A stretch of 64,000 nt of DNA from Watersipora subatra (lineage: Eukaryota; Bryozoa; Gymnolaemata; Cheilostomatida; Watersiporidae). A program made the position numbers and the translations under genes. The DNA lies in contig NC_088711.1 in assembly GCF_963576615.1 (NCBI RefSeq), positions 5,642,001 through 5,706,000 of the forward strand, written 5' to 3'. The notes under the pieces were generated by a model, which saw nothing but the letters and a program-made list of their open reading frames with translations, was not told the origin of the DNA and did not search any database. Below are positions 9,998 through 21,400 of the stretch, one piece after another. Numbering within the stretch: the stretch's first letter is position 1; every line of letters starts with the position of its first letter.

Positions 9998-10069
9998 GGA
10001 AACAGACTAAAGACCTAACTGCTATCGATACAAGGAAATATCCACCGTATTAAAAGTGTCTACAGATAT

Positions 10070-11522
10070 GATTGGCTGATAGGGCTGATTGCTCACGGCG
10101 CGATAAAAATATACTTTTGTATATAAAAGTTTTTATAGCTAAGTAGATCACCTTTTAATAGCTAAGTATTTTCAGTTTATCTATTAGAAGAGCGGTAGGG
10201 CACGAAATTAGTAATTACTAGATCAAAACGATGCTAAAAGCAGTAAGCTATCATGGTGCCCATTTGCTACCACCTGTTGACACAATAATGATGTGTGGCA
10301 AACAGACCAATGAATATGAAAGGTAGAACAAATTACTTTGATGAGGCAAGGTGAACATCAACCGAGGTAGCATGATACCTATGGATAAAACTACCGCAAT
10401 GGATGATGGAAACTTGAAATAGGTCTTACATGGTCTGTGAAGGCTGCGCAGCAGACTCATCATACTCTATGGACTGCATTGCTCCTGGCCGAGACAGCAC
10501 TAAACCTAAATCAAACATCAATGCCTTATCAGACTCGGCAAACATTCATTCTAGCCATAAGACTATTTATCTTCAGAACCATTGATATTCATACGTCAGT
10601 CTAGTCTTTGTTTGTTCCAATAGTCAGTTGTAGGCAGTATTAAATACCCCAGCGGTTTAGGGAGCAAACGATTTTTGTTACAGGTAGAGAATAAGTGGCT
10701 GCAACAGCAACTCATGATTCCAGATTGCATTTTCATGCATCACCTGAAGTGATCCATACGATTTTTCCCTGTTCAAGTGGTACATTAGACTGGTAACTAT
10801 CTTGTCAACCACATTTGAAGAGCACTTGGTGCTAAATATGTCAATGTGTTTTTTCAAAAAATGCATTGCTAACTACCGACCACTTACAAAATTAATCACT
10901 TAGAAATAGCTATTATTCATAGCTAGACTATTATATGATAGAGAAAATTACATTATCTTGCAAACATTTAAGCCTTCTGAAACATGGGTACGAATCTACG
11001 CTCTTACACATTTAAAAGTGCTCATAATAATATTTTCCATAAAACAAATCTGCGTTTGAGTTATGAACGCAACAAAGAGACACTTTTTCCAGGCTAAAAA
11101 ATAGTTGACATTCTATCATCACTCAGGTACGGCTGAACGGTAACTGGACTGTTGGGTAACCTTCTGTAACGGTCATGGAAACAGACCTGCCAACCCAAGA
11201 GTGTAGCAATGCTTGAGATTTGGTTTTGGGGCAATTGATGTATCAATGATAGTATATATATATAAAATTGAGGAAATTGGGGCCAAAATTCTCACGCATT
11301 TTCATTTTTTCTTCGGGGCGATTGCGTGAGTCTCACGCCCAATGCGTGAGAGTTGGCAGGTATGCACAGAAACCTATTATGTTATATTAAAAAGAAAACG
11401 AACTATCCACTAGGTAAACTAACGATCGGTTCAAACACTCGAAAGTCTTTAAACCATTACAAACCATGATTATTTCATCTAGTAGCTGCTCATTTGCCAG
11501 TAACAAAAACAACTAAACTGAC
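10070..11522. other. Intergenic, nothing recognised
   Basis: AT-rich sequence with only short, unconvincing ORFs on either strand. Confidence 0.5.
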
Positions 11523-11723
11523 TTATCGTCGGGCAAAATGATGAAGCAAAACTCGATAAATCCGAATATCAAAATTAATATTATGAACTGTATTTTTGCG
11601 ATAATAAAATATAAGTAACGTGAACAACAAAAGAGTGAAAACGGTGGCTTGAATGGTAGATGGGTATATTTCAACTAAGAAGATATCGACAGCGTATGAC
11701 AAGCACGATTTGATAACCAGCAT
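11523..11723 (-). CDS. Small hypothetical ORF with one hydrophobic segment
   Basis: A 66-residue minus-strand frame from ATG at 11723 (the frame stays open upstream to 11762). It contains a membrane-like stretch ATVFTLLLFTLLIFYY followed by basic residues, so a small single-pass membrane protein or a first exon is possible. No homologue is recognised and no splice partner was found; it may be a chance ORF. Confidence 0.15.
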   Translation of the reverse strand: MLVIKSCLSYAVDIFLVEIYPSTIQATVFTLLLFTLLIFYYRKNTVHNINFDIRIYRVLLHHFARR

Positions 11724-12484
11724 GGCTTTCAATACTCTTCTATTGGCTGTGTAGCGGTGCACAAGCCAATAAGTAAGTCGCTAAAAAACGTAGCTGTACG
11801 TTTTATTAGACTCGCAGTGTTGCCAAAAACTTTAAATTAGTTTGTGCCGTAAACGTTAATTAATGCTTTGAAAAATCAACTACACTTACAACTTCAAGCT
11901 AGGAAAAAGATCTGGCGACCACATGGAACGCGAACACGGACGAGTACGTAGTACGAAAACAATATGCTTCATTAGTTGCTGTTTAAAATGAACTACATTG
12001 TATAGCTAAGCTACGGTTTTCACTTTATCAATTAAATTGCAGTTTAAAATCTAGGATAGTGGTCCTCTCTCTGCAAAACTTGTTTCTAGTTTTACAGTTG
12101 TTTTACGTCAATGTTAAAATCTAGGATGGTGGTAGCGTGTTGTTTGTAATCAATAGAGTTGGATTACCCTATTAATTACTCGGCAACGCAGTGGGAAGAG
12201 CTCAACTTTGTTATCAAACAGAGTATATTCCGCTTCAAGTGGCTATTGCCATTAGCACCTAGATAGGCTCTAATCTTGATTAGGTCTAATATTGATTAAT
12301 GAATCCTCAAATGAATTAAGAACCCGCAGCAGAGAAGAGACCTGTCCTGCTCTAAAAAGTCATACAATGAAATTATGCAACTTTGTATCAAGACTAGGTC
12401 TCAGTGCCTGGGCCAACCTACCTCAGTGCAAACAAACAGCAGGCTCTATCACAATAGCTTTCTACCAAAAACTATCAGAGAGCT
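11724..12484. other. Intergenic, nothing recognised
   Basis: No coding or structured feature supported. Confidence 0.4.
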
Positions 12485-13200
12485 GAAAGCACAGATGTCC
12501 TTTTGTGGGATATTGCCGAGCCATAGGCTACACACACAAAAAACAGCAAAGGTCCACGTAATTATGAGCAAAAACAAAAGTATCCATCCAAATATCTCAC
12601 CAATGCGATAAGCAGCACACACAAAAACTAAACCAATCGATAGAACCACCCATCATGTCAAAATATTCCAAGTTTCAAGTCATGTCTTGTACAACTTCCC
12701 TTATGGTTTCACAAAACTTGTCTATAAGTCCCTATCAATTTGAAGCTGTCCAATTGCTGTTTTCGCAATGGTCGCTGCTAGCTTAGCGTCCTACTTCAAC
12801 TCCTCAGTAACTATCGGTGAAAAGTTCGGGAGCACTCAGCGATGCCCCGATAGTTACTGAGGTGTTGAAGCAGGACGCTAGGCTAAGCTAGCAGCGACCA
12901 TTTAGAAAACAGCAATCGGACAGTCTCAAATTAACAGGGACTTGAAGACAAGTAATGAGAAACCATAAGGTGATTTGTACAAGACATGACTTGAAACTTG
13001 GAATATTTTGTCATGATGGGTGGTCCTGTCGATTGGTTTAGTTTTTGTGCGTGCTGCTCATCGCATTGGTGAGATATTTAGATGGATACCTTTGTTTTTG
13101 CTCATAACTACGTGGACCTTTGTTGTTTTGGTGTGTGGGTAGGCTACGGCTTGGCTTGGCAATATCCCACTAAAGGACACCTGTGGCAGAAAGAAACCAA
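12485..13200. mobile_element. Foldback element, ~330-bp inverted arms
   Basis: The left arm (about 12485-12817) and right arm (12847 to about 13200) are long inverted repeats separated by a 29-bp spacer. Matching blocks include TCAGTAACTATCGG, GGTCGCTGCTAGC, TTCCAAGTTTCAAGTCATG and TGCTCATAA, in mirrored order. The arms differ by scattered substitutions and small indels. A transcript would fold into a long hairpin. It is best read as a foldback or MITE-like element; terminal duplications are not clear. Confidence 0.75.
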
Positions 13201-16200
13201 CAAAAAACAGTCGCACAGCGACAGTGTGCTACACTTTCACACAAGACAGGCTGAGCTTGTCTGTGCTGGTCGGAATAAATGTTAAGTATGAATCTAGCTT
13301 TTGGAAACCTAACCTAAAATTGTTTATACTGGCATTTATCTGAGGCAACTCTCTTTCAGTTGTAGGTAGTTTAATGTGAAGAAATCTACGAGGTAATGAC
13401 TGTTGTAATCGATCTATTTTGATGATCGATGTAACCAAGATCTTAAGTTAGACCTCTTTAGGACTGAGCAATGTATACCACAGCTCCAGAAGAAAATTTC
13501 TAAGGGTAAAGAATGTTATATGGTTTTACCAAGACCTTATGTTTATTTTAGAGCAAGAAAAAAGTACAATAGTTATACCATAGACTATAATAATGAAAAT
13601 AGAAGAGTAATTGTCTGAGACTTAAAATATATAGTCACCCTCTTGTTCTCTCAGAAATCAATTCTTCGGCTTATTTAGCTGACACGTCTGTCTAGCATGT
13701 TGAAGCTGCGTTGAAAGAGTGAGGAATGTGAGTAAATGTTTCTTTTTATACTGACTAAGCGTCAACATTTCTCCTTTTATACTGACACAGCATTAATATT
13801 CCTCTTGTTATACTGACTAAGAGTTAGCCTTAGCGTCCAAGAGCGAAACTATGTCTCAGGTTTTGTGAATCTTGTAGTTTTAGGGGGTTTTTGGCTACTT
13901 CCCGGTGTTTTACGTCAATGGAAATTTCAGTATATGGAATCTCTAATTATAAACTATTGTCTGATGTCTTGCAATACCAAATGCGCATGACGCAAATTGT
14001 TATTGTTTTGGTGCTGTTGTTGATAGGAAGTCCAGTTAGGTCTGGATCTTGTATCGCACTTTTTGGGAGTTAATCCATGGTTTTGATATGGGATTTAATT
14101 ACAAGTTTTGGGGATTAGCTAACGTTTTTTTAGGCCAAGCACTCAGAGCTGTAGTCGAAAAATGGATGGGTAAAGATTTGGGAGTTGATTTGTAAGGGTG
14201 ATTATCCCATGTCGGGAATTTGCGGGCAAGTGTGGAAATGTTATCCCACTTGCACGATGTGACTCGTACATGTATTATCTTGTTCTTCCCTTTATGTCTA
14301 ACTGTAGATCATTGATATCAGATATAACAAGCGCAACCTATTGACGTTTCTAGTGATATGTAGTGTCAGTGAGATCGATTGAGCTTTTGACTTCTCAAAG
14401 TGTCAAACTAACATGCTGATCATTGAAATCTTGTTTTTTTAATATCGACGGTTCTTGGAATACGCTGAGGTATGACATCTTTTGATCTTCATTCAGAAAA
14501 TGTCTGACACACCATTGAGCTAATACAGACAAATGTACGTTTCACCAGCAATTTAAAGTACGTAGAAAAAAATCATCACTTTAGCTAGAGAAATAGGGCC
14601 AAGCTCAAATAAAAAAAACTCTACATTGCTTTACTTGCATGGATTCTATACCTTTTTATAGCGTATTGTCATGTAAACAGCAAATTACTGTTTTCTGTGA
14701 ATGTAGACAATAAACTCATACAATCACAATGAATGCAATAGTTTATCATACGATCGTTAGTAATTAAAACTACACAAACGACAGAGTACAACGCGACTAT
14801 TATCAGTGATGATGAATAGCATTGTTTAGATTAAACCAAGACATCAACTTTACAGCACATGTACTGGCCAGCTACATAACATAGCACATATTATGAGACT
14901 ACTTGATACTGAGACATGCCACAATGATACCCATAACAGGCGCTAAGAATGGATTTCTTTAGCTGCACACAAAGAGCTACACCACCAGTTTCCACCTCAA
15001 ATTATTCGTGAGATGAGAGAGGAGCAATCTTAAACAGTGAATCAGCCTATCTCAAAAATAGGGGCTTCTTTTAAGATTTATATTATTAATGGTGTGGAAG
15101 TTCCTCTCTCCCAAAGAAATAAACTCCTTTCTTTTTTGTGTTCGTGCCAACACAGTGTGCATCCTTGAAGTATGTGCAAAGCGGAAAGCAGTATCTGCAG
15201 CAACAAAGTGGTTCATTTTAGATTCACTGAATTCACTGAAGTCTGTTCAAAGAAAAGTTATTCAAAAGCTAAGTACGGTATACTTTTTAGTTGCTTGACC
15301 AATGGCAATAACAGTTACTGCTGGCGTAGTAAAATACTCAATAGATAAAAATAAATCACTGCAACAAATGAAACCACGGAGTAAAAATTGATTTGAAGAT
15401 AAACTTTTGACGATACCTGTAATTCGATATCATATCTCAAGCTGACTGAAATTTCTAACGACGATTTTCATATAAAAGTTGGTAGTCAAAATTCAATTAT
15501 AAAGTGATTATGTGTGTGGATATTTATTGGCAAAAATACGGCTTCCCTACCTATGGCTGAGATCGCAATTCTTCTTTATCTTACCTGCTTTCACAAAGAA
15601 ATTTTTGTTGTCACAACAAACTATGTTAGAGTTTTTTAAATTTAAAATTAAAAAAAATAAAAGAAAGTTTAAAAATTTACTATTACCTTATTTGTCATTA
15701 TTACACAATTCTTACTAACATAGCTTGTAATTCCAATAATGAACTAATACCAAAAATAAGCTTAGTAACATAGCCTATACCCGCTGACACATGCAACTAT
15801 GTTTTAGTGCGCAGGCTATATCAGTGTATTCAATACCATCAATTTTTAATTCTAATTGTCAGCAAGTCAGAAGCAAGAGTAAAACGAAAGTTGGATACTA
15901 AAAATATGATTTTGATGAAGGCAATGCTGTCTTGTCTTTGTTGTGCAAAAGAATATTCAAATGTTGTAAAAAAAATATAAGTAGTTCATTTGGAAGTCCT
16001 AACACTTAGCTGGTGTCTATTTAAAGTAATGAATAATATGTAATAATTTGGTTGTTTGAGAATTATATATGTATTGTTCTTCTCGTTGAACATTGTTTTG
16101 GTTGTTATAATTAAACCGATTATTGCATGTATATTTCAGTTACAATTTAGTCTGTGAGGTATTGCTAAATTTATGTTGATTTTATAGAATTATGTTATTA

Positions 16201-16537
16201 TGTCAAGCACTTATTACTCTTGTAATTTCATGAGCTTTCAGAGATTAGGCTTGCATGTTAGAGTTAAGATATGAATGTGTAGTAATAACTCTATCTGAAT
16301 ATTACTAATTTTTTTGTTCAAATAAGAAATGCAGTTAATATTATCTCTAAACAGAAAATGCTAAATTTACAAATTGCAAAAGATTAAAGAGAATCTTCAT
16401 CACCGGCAGTTTCAGATCAGTCTGCAAATATTAAGTAACATTGTTAACCACCAGAAGCCTGTTTCTGATGGTCCAAATAATCTGGAAGCTTTACAACTGT
16501 TTGCTCAGATAAGCAAGTAGTATTCTTTTTCGGTAGC
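13201..16537. other. Intergenic, nothing recognised
   Basis: AT-rich sequence with short ORFs only. One peptide-like stretch on the plus strand near 14945-15035 (HKELHHQFPPQIIREMREEQ) looks coding but matches nothing I know. Confidence 0.4.
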
Positions 16538-16698
16538 ACTGTCGCTCAGACTGTCGCTCAGACTGTCGCTCAGACTGTCGCTCAGACTGTCGCTCAGACT
16601 GTCGCTCAGACTGTCGCTCAGACTGTCGCTCAGACTGTCGCTCAGACTGTCGCTCAGACTGTCGCTCAGACTGTCGCTCAGACTGTCGCTCAGACTGT
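16538..16698. repeat. 12-bp minisatellite, about 13 copies
   Basis: Nearly perfect tandem copies of ACTGTCGCTCAG. Because 12 is a multiple of 3, the array is open in several frames (a Ser-Glu-Arg-Gln repeat on the minus strand), which is not evidence of coding. Confidence 0.95.
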
Positions 16699-17310
16699 GA
16701 TAGAAAGATAGAAAGCTTCGCTATCAAAACAAACAATTCACTCAATATAGCTTGTTTTTGAACCAAAATGAAAATCCCGCAGATGCAACTTAGTTTATCG
16801 GGATATTGTGTGGATGATTTCAACATTACAAAGGGATTTTGAGCTTTCAGTAATTGGAAAATCGCAACTGGTGTAAAAGCCTTATTTTAAAAAGTTTTGC
16901 AACTGGTAAAAAGTAGCTCTTTTTTAATTAATGTTTCTACATAAGATGTCCTGCTATGAAAGACAATCAGACTGACTTTGCACTACCGATAAAAGACTAC
17001 CCGTGTTGATGAAACAACTGCTGACAATTTTATAATCTATTCACCAAAAACGTTTGTTTAGTGCCGGTAGTGTAAAACCACTAAATGGTGTTATAAAAGT
17101 TGTTGTCTCAATTGTCAACTTTCATGATTTTAACCGCTAAACCTTTCTACATTATCCTCAGCTTACTGTAAGTTTGCCATTTTACTCTTTATAGTGCAGT
17201 GCATTGGGTAATCTCTGCAGTGGAGTGACAATGATTTAGTACAATGGCCTTACTAGAGTAAATCTAAACATTCATGCAAAAGCCAAACTTCATTACAGCG
17301 AATTGGAAGA
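16699..17310. other. Intergenic, nothing recognised
   Basis: No supported feature between the minisatellite and the hAT-like fossil. Confidence 0.4.
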
Positions 17311-17514
17311 ATGAATGCTTCAATGGCCTTCCTTTTTTCTGTGAATATAACAAGTCATCTATCAAAGTTGAATATACAGCTACTAAGTGAGGGGCATTTG
17401 ACAAATGAGATGTTGGAGGGTGTCAATGATTTTAACCAGGTCAAGTTAGAGTTTTTGCAATACATGTATAAGGTCTGTAGTAAAAGGTTCACTCATCACC
17501 TACTGTTTTAAATC
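17311..17514 (+). pseudogene. hAT-like transposase fragment
   Basis: The peptide MAFLFSVNITSHLSKLNIQL followed by an L-rich run to FNQVKLEFLQY resembles the segment 'LAFL.D.T.HLN.LN..LQG...' of hAT-derived proteins (ZBED5/GTF2IRD2-like). Only about 50 residues match, and the flanks do not continue the domain, so this is a short fossil. Recognition is by pattern only. Confidence 0.4.
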
Positions 17515-17802
17515 AGAGCAGCAACCTTATTCTGAACAAAATCATTTAATCCGGTATACTGAAAGGAATGCTAAATCAGATACAATCACACTTTCAAGAC
17601 TTTGAAACCATCTCAAATCCTTCTCAGCATTCGCGCACCTATTCATGTCATTTCAGTGAATAGAGGCTAAAATAACTCGGCAGTGGGTTACTCAATGTTT
17701 CATTTGATAGCTGCAGAATCACAGTTTAATGAACAACATTTACTAAAAGGTCGATTTTTGAGTTATTTATAGCATTGCACAATGGATTGCCTCATTGCTC
17801 GG

Positions 17803-17855
17803 CATAGACCTATTAACTATACTTTATAGTTAAAAGTACAGTTAATAAGTCTATG
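17803..17855. repeat. Hairpin-forming inverted repeat
   Basis: Arms of about 23 bases (CATAGACCTATTAACTATAC and its near complement, which ends ATAAGTCTATG) surround a very short loop. Confidence 0.7.
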
Positions 17856-18153
17856 TTTCTCGATCAATTTACTTGATCACTTACTTTACTTCACAAACAG
17901 TTGAACCTAATTACTTAAACATTTAGGTTCTACTAAGACTTTTCACAGTCTTAAGCTTGTCTTAATGAGCAATTAACCATATTTTGAATATGGTGTGGAA
18001 TGCAAGTTATTCTTTTTGAACAATTGTGTCATCAATACTACTCCTCTTATCAATACTCCTTCAATACTCCTCCAAATTTCTGTTCGACTTGAAATAATTG
18101 GGCTTGAATATTTCCTTACAGCCGTTTCTCTCAAGCTATGATAATCTTCTGAC

Positions 18154-18424
18154 ATGTTCACGAGGTGCCTCAGTGACCTTCGCAGACTCCCACAAGTATC
18201 TGATTGGTCGCTTATTAACTTAAAGTTTGCTCGAGGAGTTAAGGATGGTATTAAAGTGTCAGAATCAGACCCAGTTTCCTCTACAGACATCACACAGCAC
18301 CTCCAAAAGCATGGAATAGAGTTCAAAACCGGTCATGCATGTTTGAGGACAACATGTCCCCGATTTATGGGGACAACCTCAAGGCTTGATAAAGTCAACC
18401 AATTATATATAAATAGTACAACAG
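18154..18424 (+). CDS. TWNK: TWNK exon 1
   Basis: Start codon, putative mitochondrial presequence and the beginning of the N-terminal domain ([20 protein letters not shown]). The donor is G|GTGATA inside the Gly91 codon. Confidence 0.93.
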
Positions 18425-21400
18425 GTGATATACTATCAACTTTTTTGCGTTAAAATTGCTCATTTAATGCTTTTTGATGCAACACAAAAAGAAGGTAGCT
18501 GTTTTTACTTGTGAAATATATAGTGACGTTACCTAATACTGTTCTTCCTACTTGTATTTGAAGGCTATTTCCTTTGCCTGAGCTGTAAGAACTCTGGGCC
18601 TTGGGAGCGAATAAGAGATAATATTACAATGCTCTGCAGCTGCCAGCCGGAGAAACAACGAAGAACCCCGTATGTACTGAACTTCTATACTGTATGTGTT
18701 TGACTTTTACGGAACATGTATCCTCTCTATATATGGCATGTGTGGTATTTGTATCCTGGTTATAAAGGACGTGTATTGTATTTGTACCTGTTGCTTATTA
18801 ATGTCACGTGTGTGATGCATATGTATGTTTCTTATGGTTTAGATGTGATATGTCCTTCAGTCGCTCCATTCTTAGTTATCAAAGCATGCATTTTCAGAAA
18901 GCTATAACATTTCTTCTACCTGTGTTTAGATCTGTGAAGGATATTCATACAGTAGAGATGCAATACATTAAATCCGCAACAAGAAAAACGTTACCAACAT
19001 GTTATTATGTAGCTATCAATAAATTAGCAAATAATATTTCTATTAATTATTTAATTGTTAGTTGTCAGTGATTAAGAGATGCCAATCATGTATATTTCTG
19101 CTATTTCATGTGGTCTTAACCTTTGAGGCAAAAGTACTAGAAGAACATGACCAATGCAAAATGTTAAACAAAACTGCATCATTGTTCGCCAATATTTAAA
19201 CTATGAAGATCACTTATGTATAACTTTGTATACAGTGATACTGATTCCTGGCATGAAGTAGCTGAATTAAGTTATCTTGTTAGCTCCCAACTCTGTTATT
19301 ATCAGTAACTGTCATTAGCCTTATTTTAAAATACTATCTTATCCATTTAGTTTCCTTGGCTTCGGTACATCTACATGTATAACTTGTGAATGGGAGCATT
19401 GTTCATCATAATACGTTACTTGGTAACTCTGGGTTACTCTCTGGACGCCTGTTAATGTTAGTCACACCTTTGTGTTTAGAGCATGTTTTAAGAGCTTGAA
19501 AGAAGCGCAAACAGATGCGGATGAGTCCAAAAATGTTACAGATTTATTGGCATCATGCCAACCTGCAAACTTGCCTGAGAATGAAATGCTGATTCTCATC
19601 GAGGTAAGGGCTGCAACTCTTCAGCTCATCTCATCATAGAATATTGTTATGAATACCACAATCAATGATGATATGCCTTGGATGGTATCTACTCTCTAAG
19701 TAAAGTTTCTGCTATGATAGGATTTTTCCTTTGAACAGTTGAATCCCCACACAGTTTGTATTAAGGAATTTTGAAACATTCCTATCCTTCCTAGACAAAT
19801 GCTGCTGGTAAGGTCACCTCAAGTTCATTTTTTAATGAGCTTCATTTTCTTCATGGAAGCTTCTTTCTATTTGAAACTCTGCGACCTGATTTTTATTTTA
19901 TTGTTAGCTATTGGGAATGAAAGGAATTCATCCTAAGACACTGCAGGATTACAAAGTTAATATTTTACCTAATAAGACTGGAGTTGTCTTCCCTTGTTGT
20001 GACATTGATATGACTCAACAATACGCAAAAGTGGTTGAGGTCAAAGGGAAAGGAGTAAAAAGCACAACATTTCCCAGGTTAGTAAGTTGTCCATGTTTAA
20101 TCTAAAGTATGCTACCTATGTCTAAGTTATACAATGACATCCTGTATCATCTATATTGTGCTACCTAATGTATGTCTAATCTATACTATGACATCTTTTT
20201 CTAATTTATCGCATGCCATGCATGTTGATTCTACTATATGTTATCTACATCTAGTTGATAGTATGTCATTTATGTTTAATTTACAGTTTAATGATTTATT
20301 TCGGAAGTGTGCTTATAATGGATGTATCAGACGATTGTTGTTCGTTTGACAATTTTTTGTAACTACGGTGCACCCCTGGGTTACGACATACCTGTTTTAC
20401 AGTTTTTTCGCCTTACGATGTGGAACACGATGTTCTTGCGGCATTCGTTCTCCATACGGCATTTTTTTCGCCATATGACATCCCATCAACAAAAATGTAT
20501 ATCAAAATTCAATTTTGGCAGTCGGTGTGCTGAATACCTCGAAATAACGAAGATGCTGATACGCTATTTGTTCAAATCCCGCTCACAATGCCTGAATGAG
20601 ATACGATGCTTGCTCTCTCAGCTCAGCATTATTCGTTTTAAGTTGTACTGAAAATGAAACCGGAAACAGGTAATCAAGATTGAGACCATCACAAAATTAC
20701 AGTTTAATTTATTAAAATACGTACTAAAACTTAGCTTCAAGTGCGAAGCTAACTTACGTAAGTAAGTTAAATTCAAAGTTTATGTTATATTTCTGCCTCG
20801 AAGAGCTCCATACGGTGCGTACTTCACATAGTACATTGTAATGTTACATTTCATTGCAGATCATAACCACTAAATACGCTAAAAACTAAAGTTACTGTAG
20901 GTAACTATAGGTACTAAAGTTAATATACTATTTTGTTATTGACTTTTAATATGTTAAGTATGTAGGAAAATATTAACCTATATAAAATTTTGATGCGTTT
21001 TAACAAATGTGTTTTCATTAAATAATTCCTGTGGGTTTCTATACCCCTCTATTCAACATTTGTGCTTTACAATGCCAAAACCGGACCAAATTAATGACTC
21101 ATGGCGGGGGTCCACTGTATATATATTCAATTTTTTGCTTTAGTTTGAAAATTGTTTACTTCTGTTATAACAAAATCTTTGGTGTATATAACTTCACTCT
21201 AGAGTTTATAGCAACTGGAAAGGATCAGTTGCTATCCTTATATCTGTTGATCAGTTGCTATCCTTATAGCTGTTAATCAGTTGTTATCCTTATAGCTGCT
21301 GATCAGTTGCTATCCTTATAGCTGCTGATCAGTTGTTATCCTTATAGCTGCTGATCAGTTGCTATCCTTATAGCTGCTGATCAGTTGCTATCCTTGAAGC

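Larger units (their letters stand above)
8898..10069. mobile_element. Putative TIR element (~1.17 kb)
   Basis: The ends are imperfect inverted repeats. The left end (8898-8979) has ATCTACAGACAC, TTTTTAATACGGCGG, ATAGCAATTAGGT and AGTCTGTTTCCGG. The right end (9992-10069), read on the minus strand, has the same blocks in the same order with small indels. The interior holds a minus-strand exon-like ORF and a large palindrome. I see no clear target-site duplication and no transposase domain. Confidence 0.5.

Noticed and set aside
16491-16826. Ser-Glu-Arg-Gln repeat ORF
   Set aside because: Translation of the 12-bp minisatellite.
17973-18326. 117-residue minus-strand ORF opposite TWNK exon 1
   Set aside because: Antisense shadow of a well-supported coding exon.
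20560-20600. tRNA B-box-like GTTCAAATCCC
   Set aside because: No A-box or cloverleaf could be drawn around it; it lies inside a TIR element.
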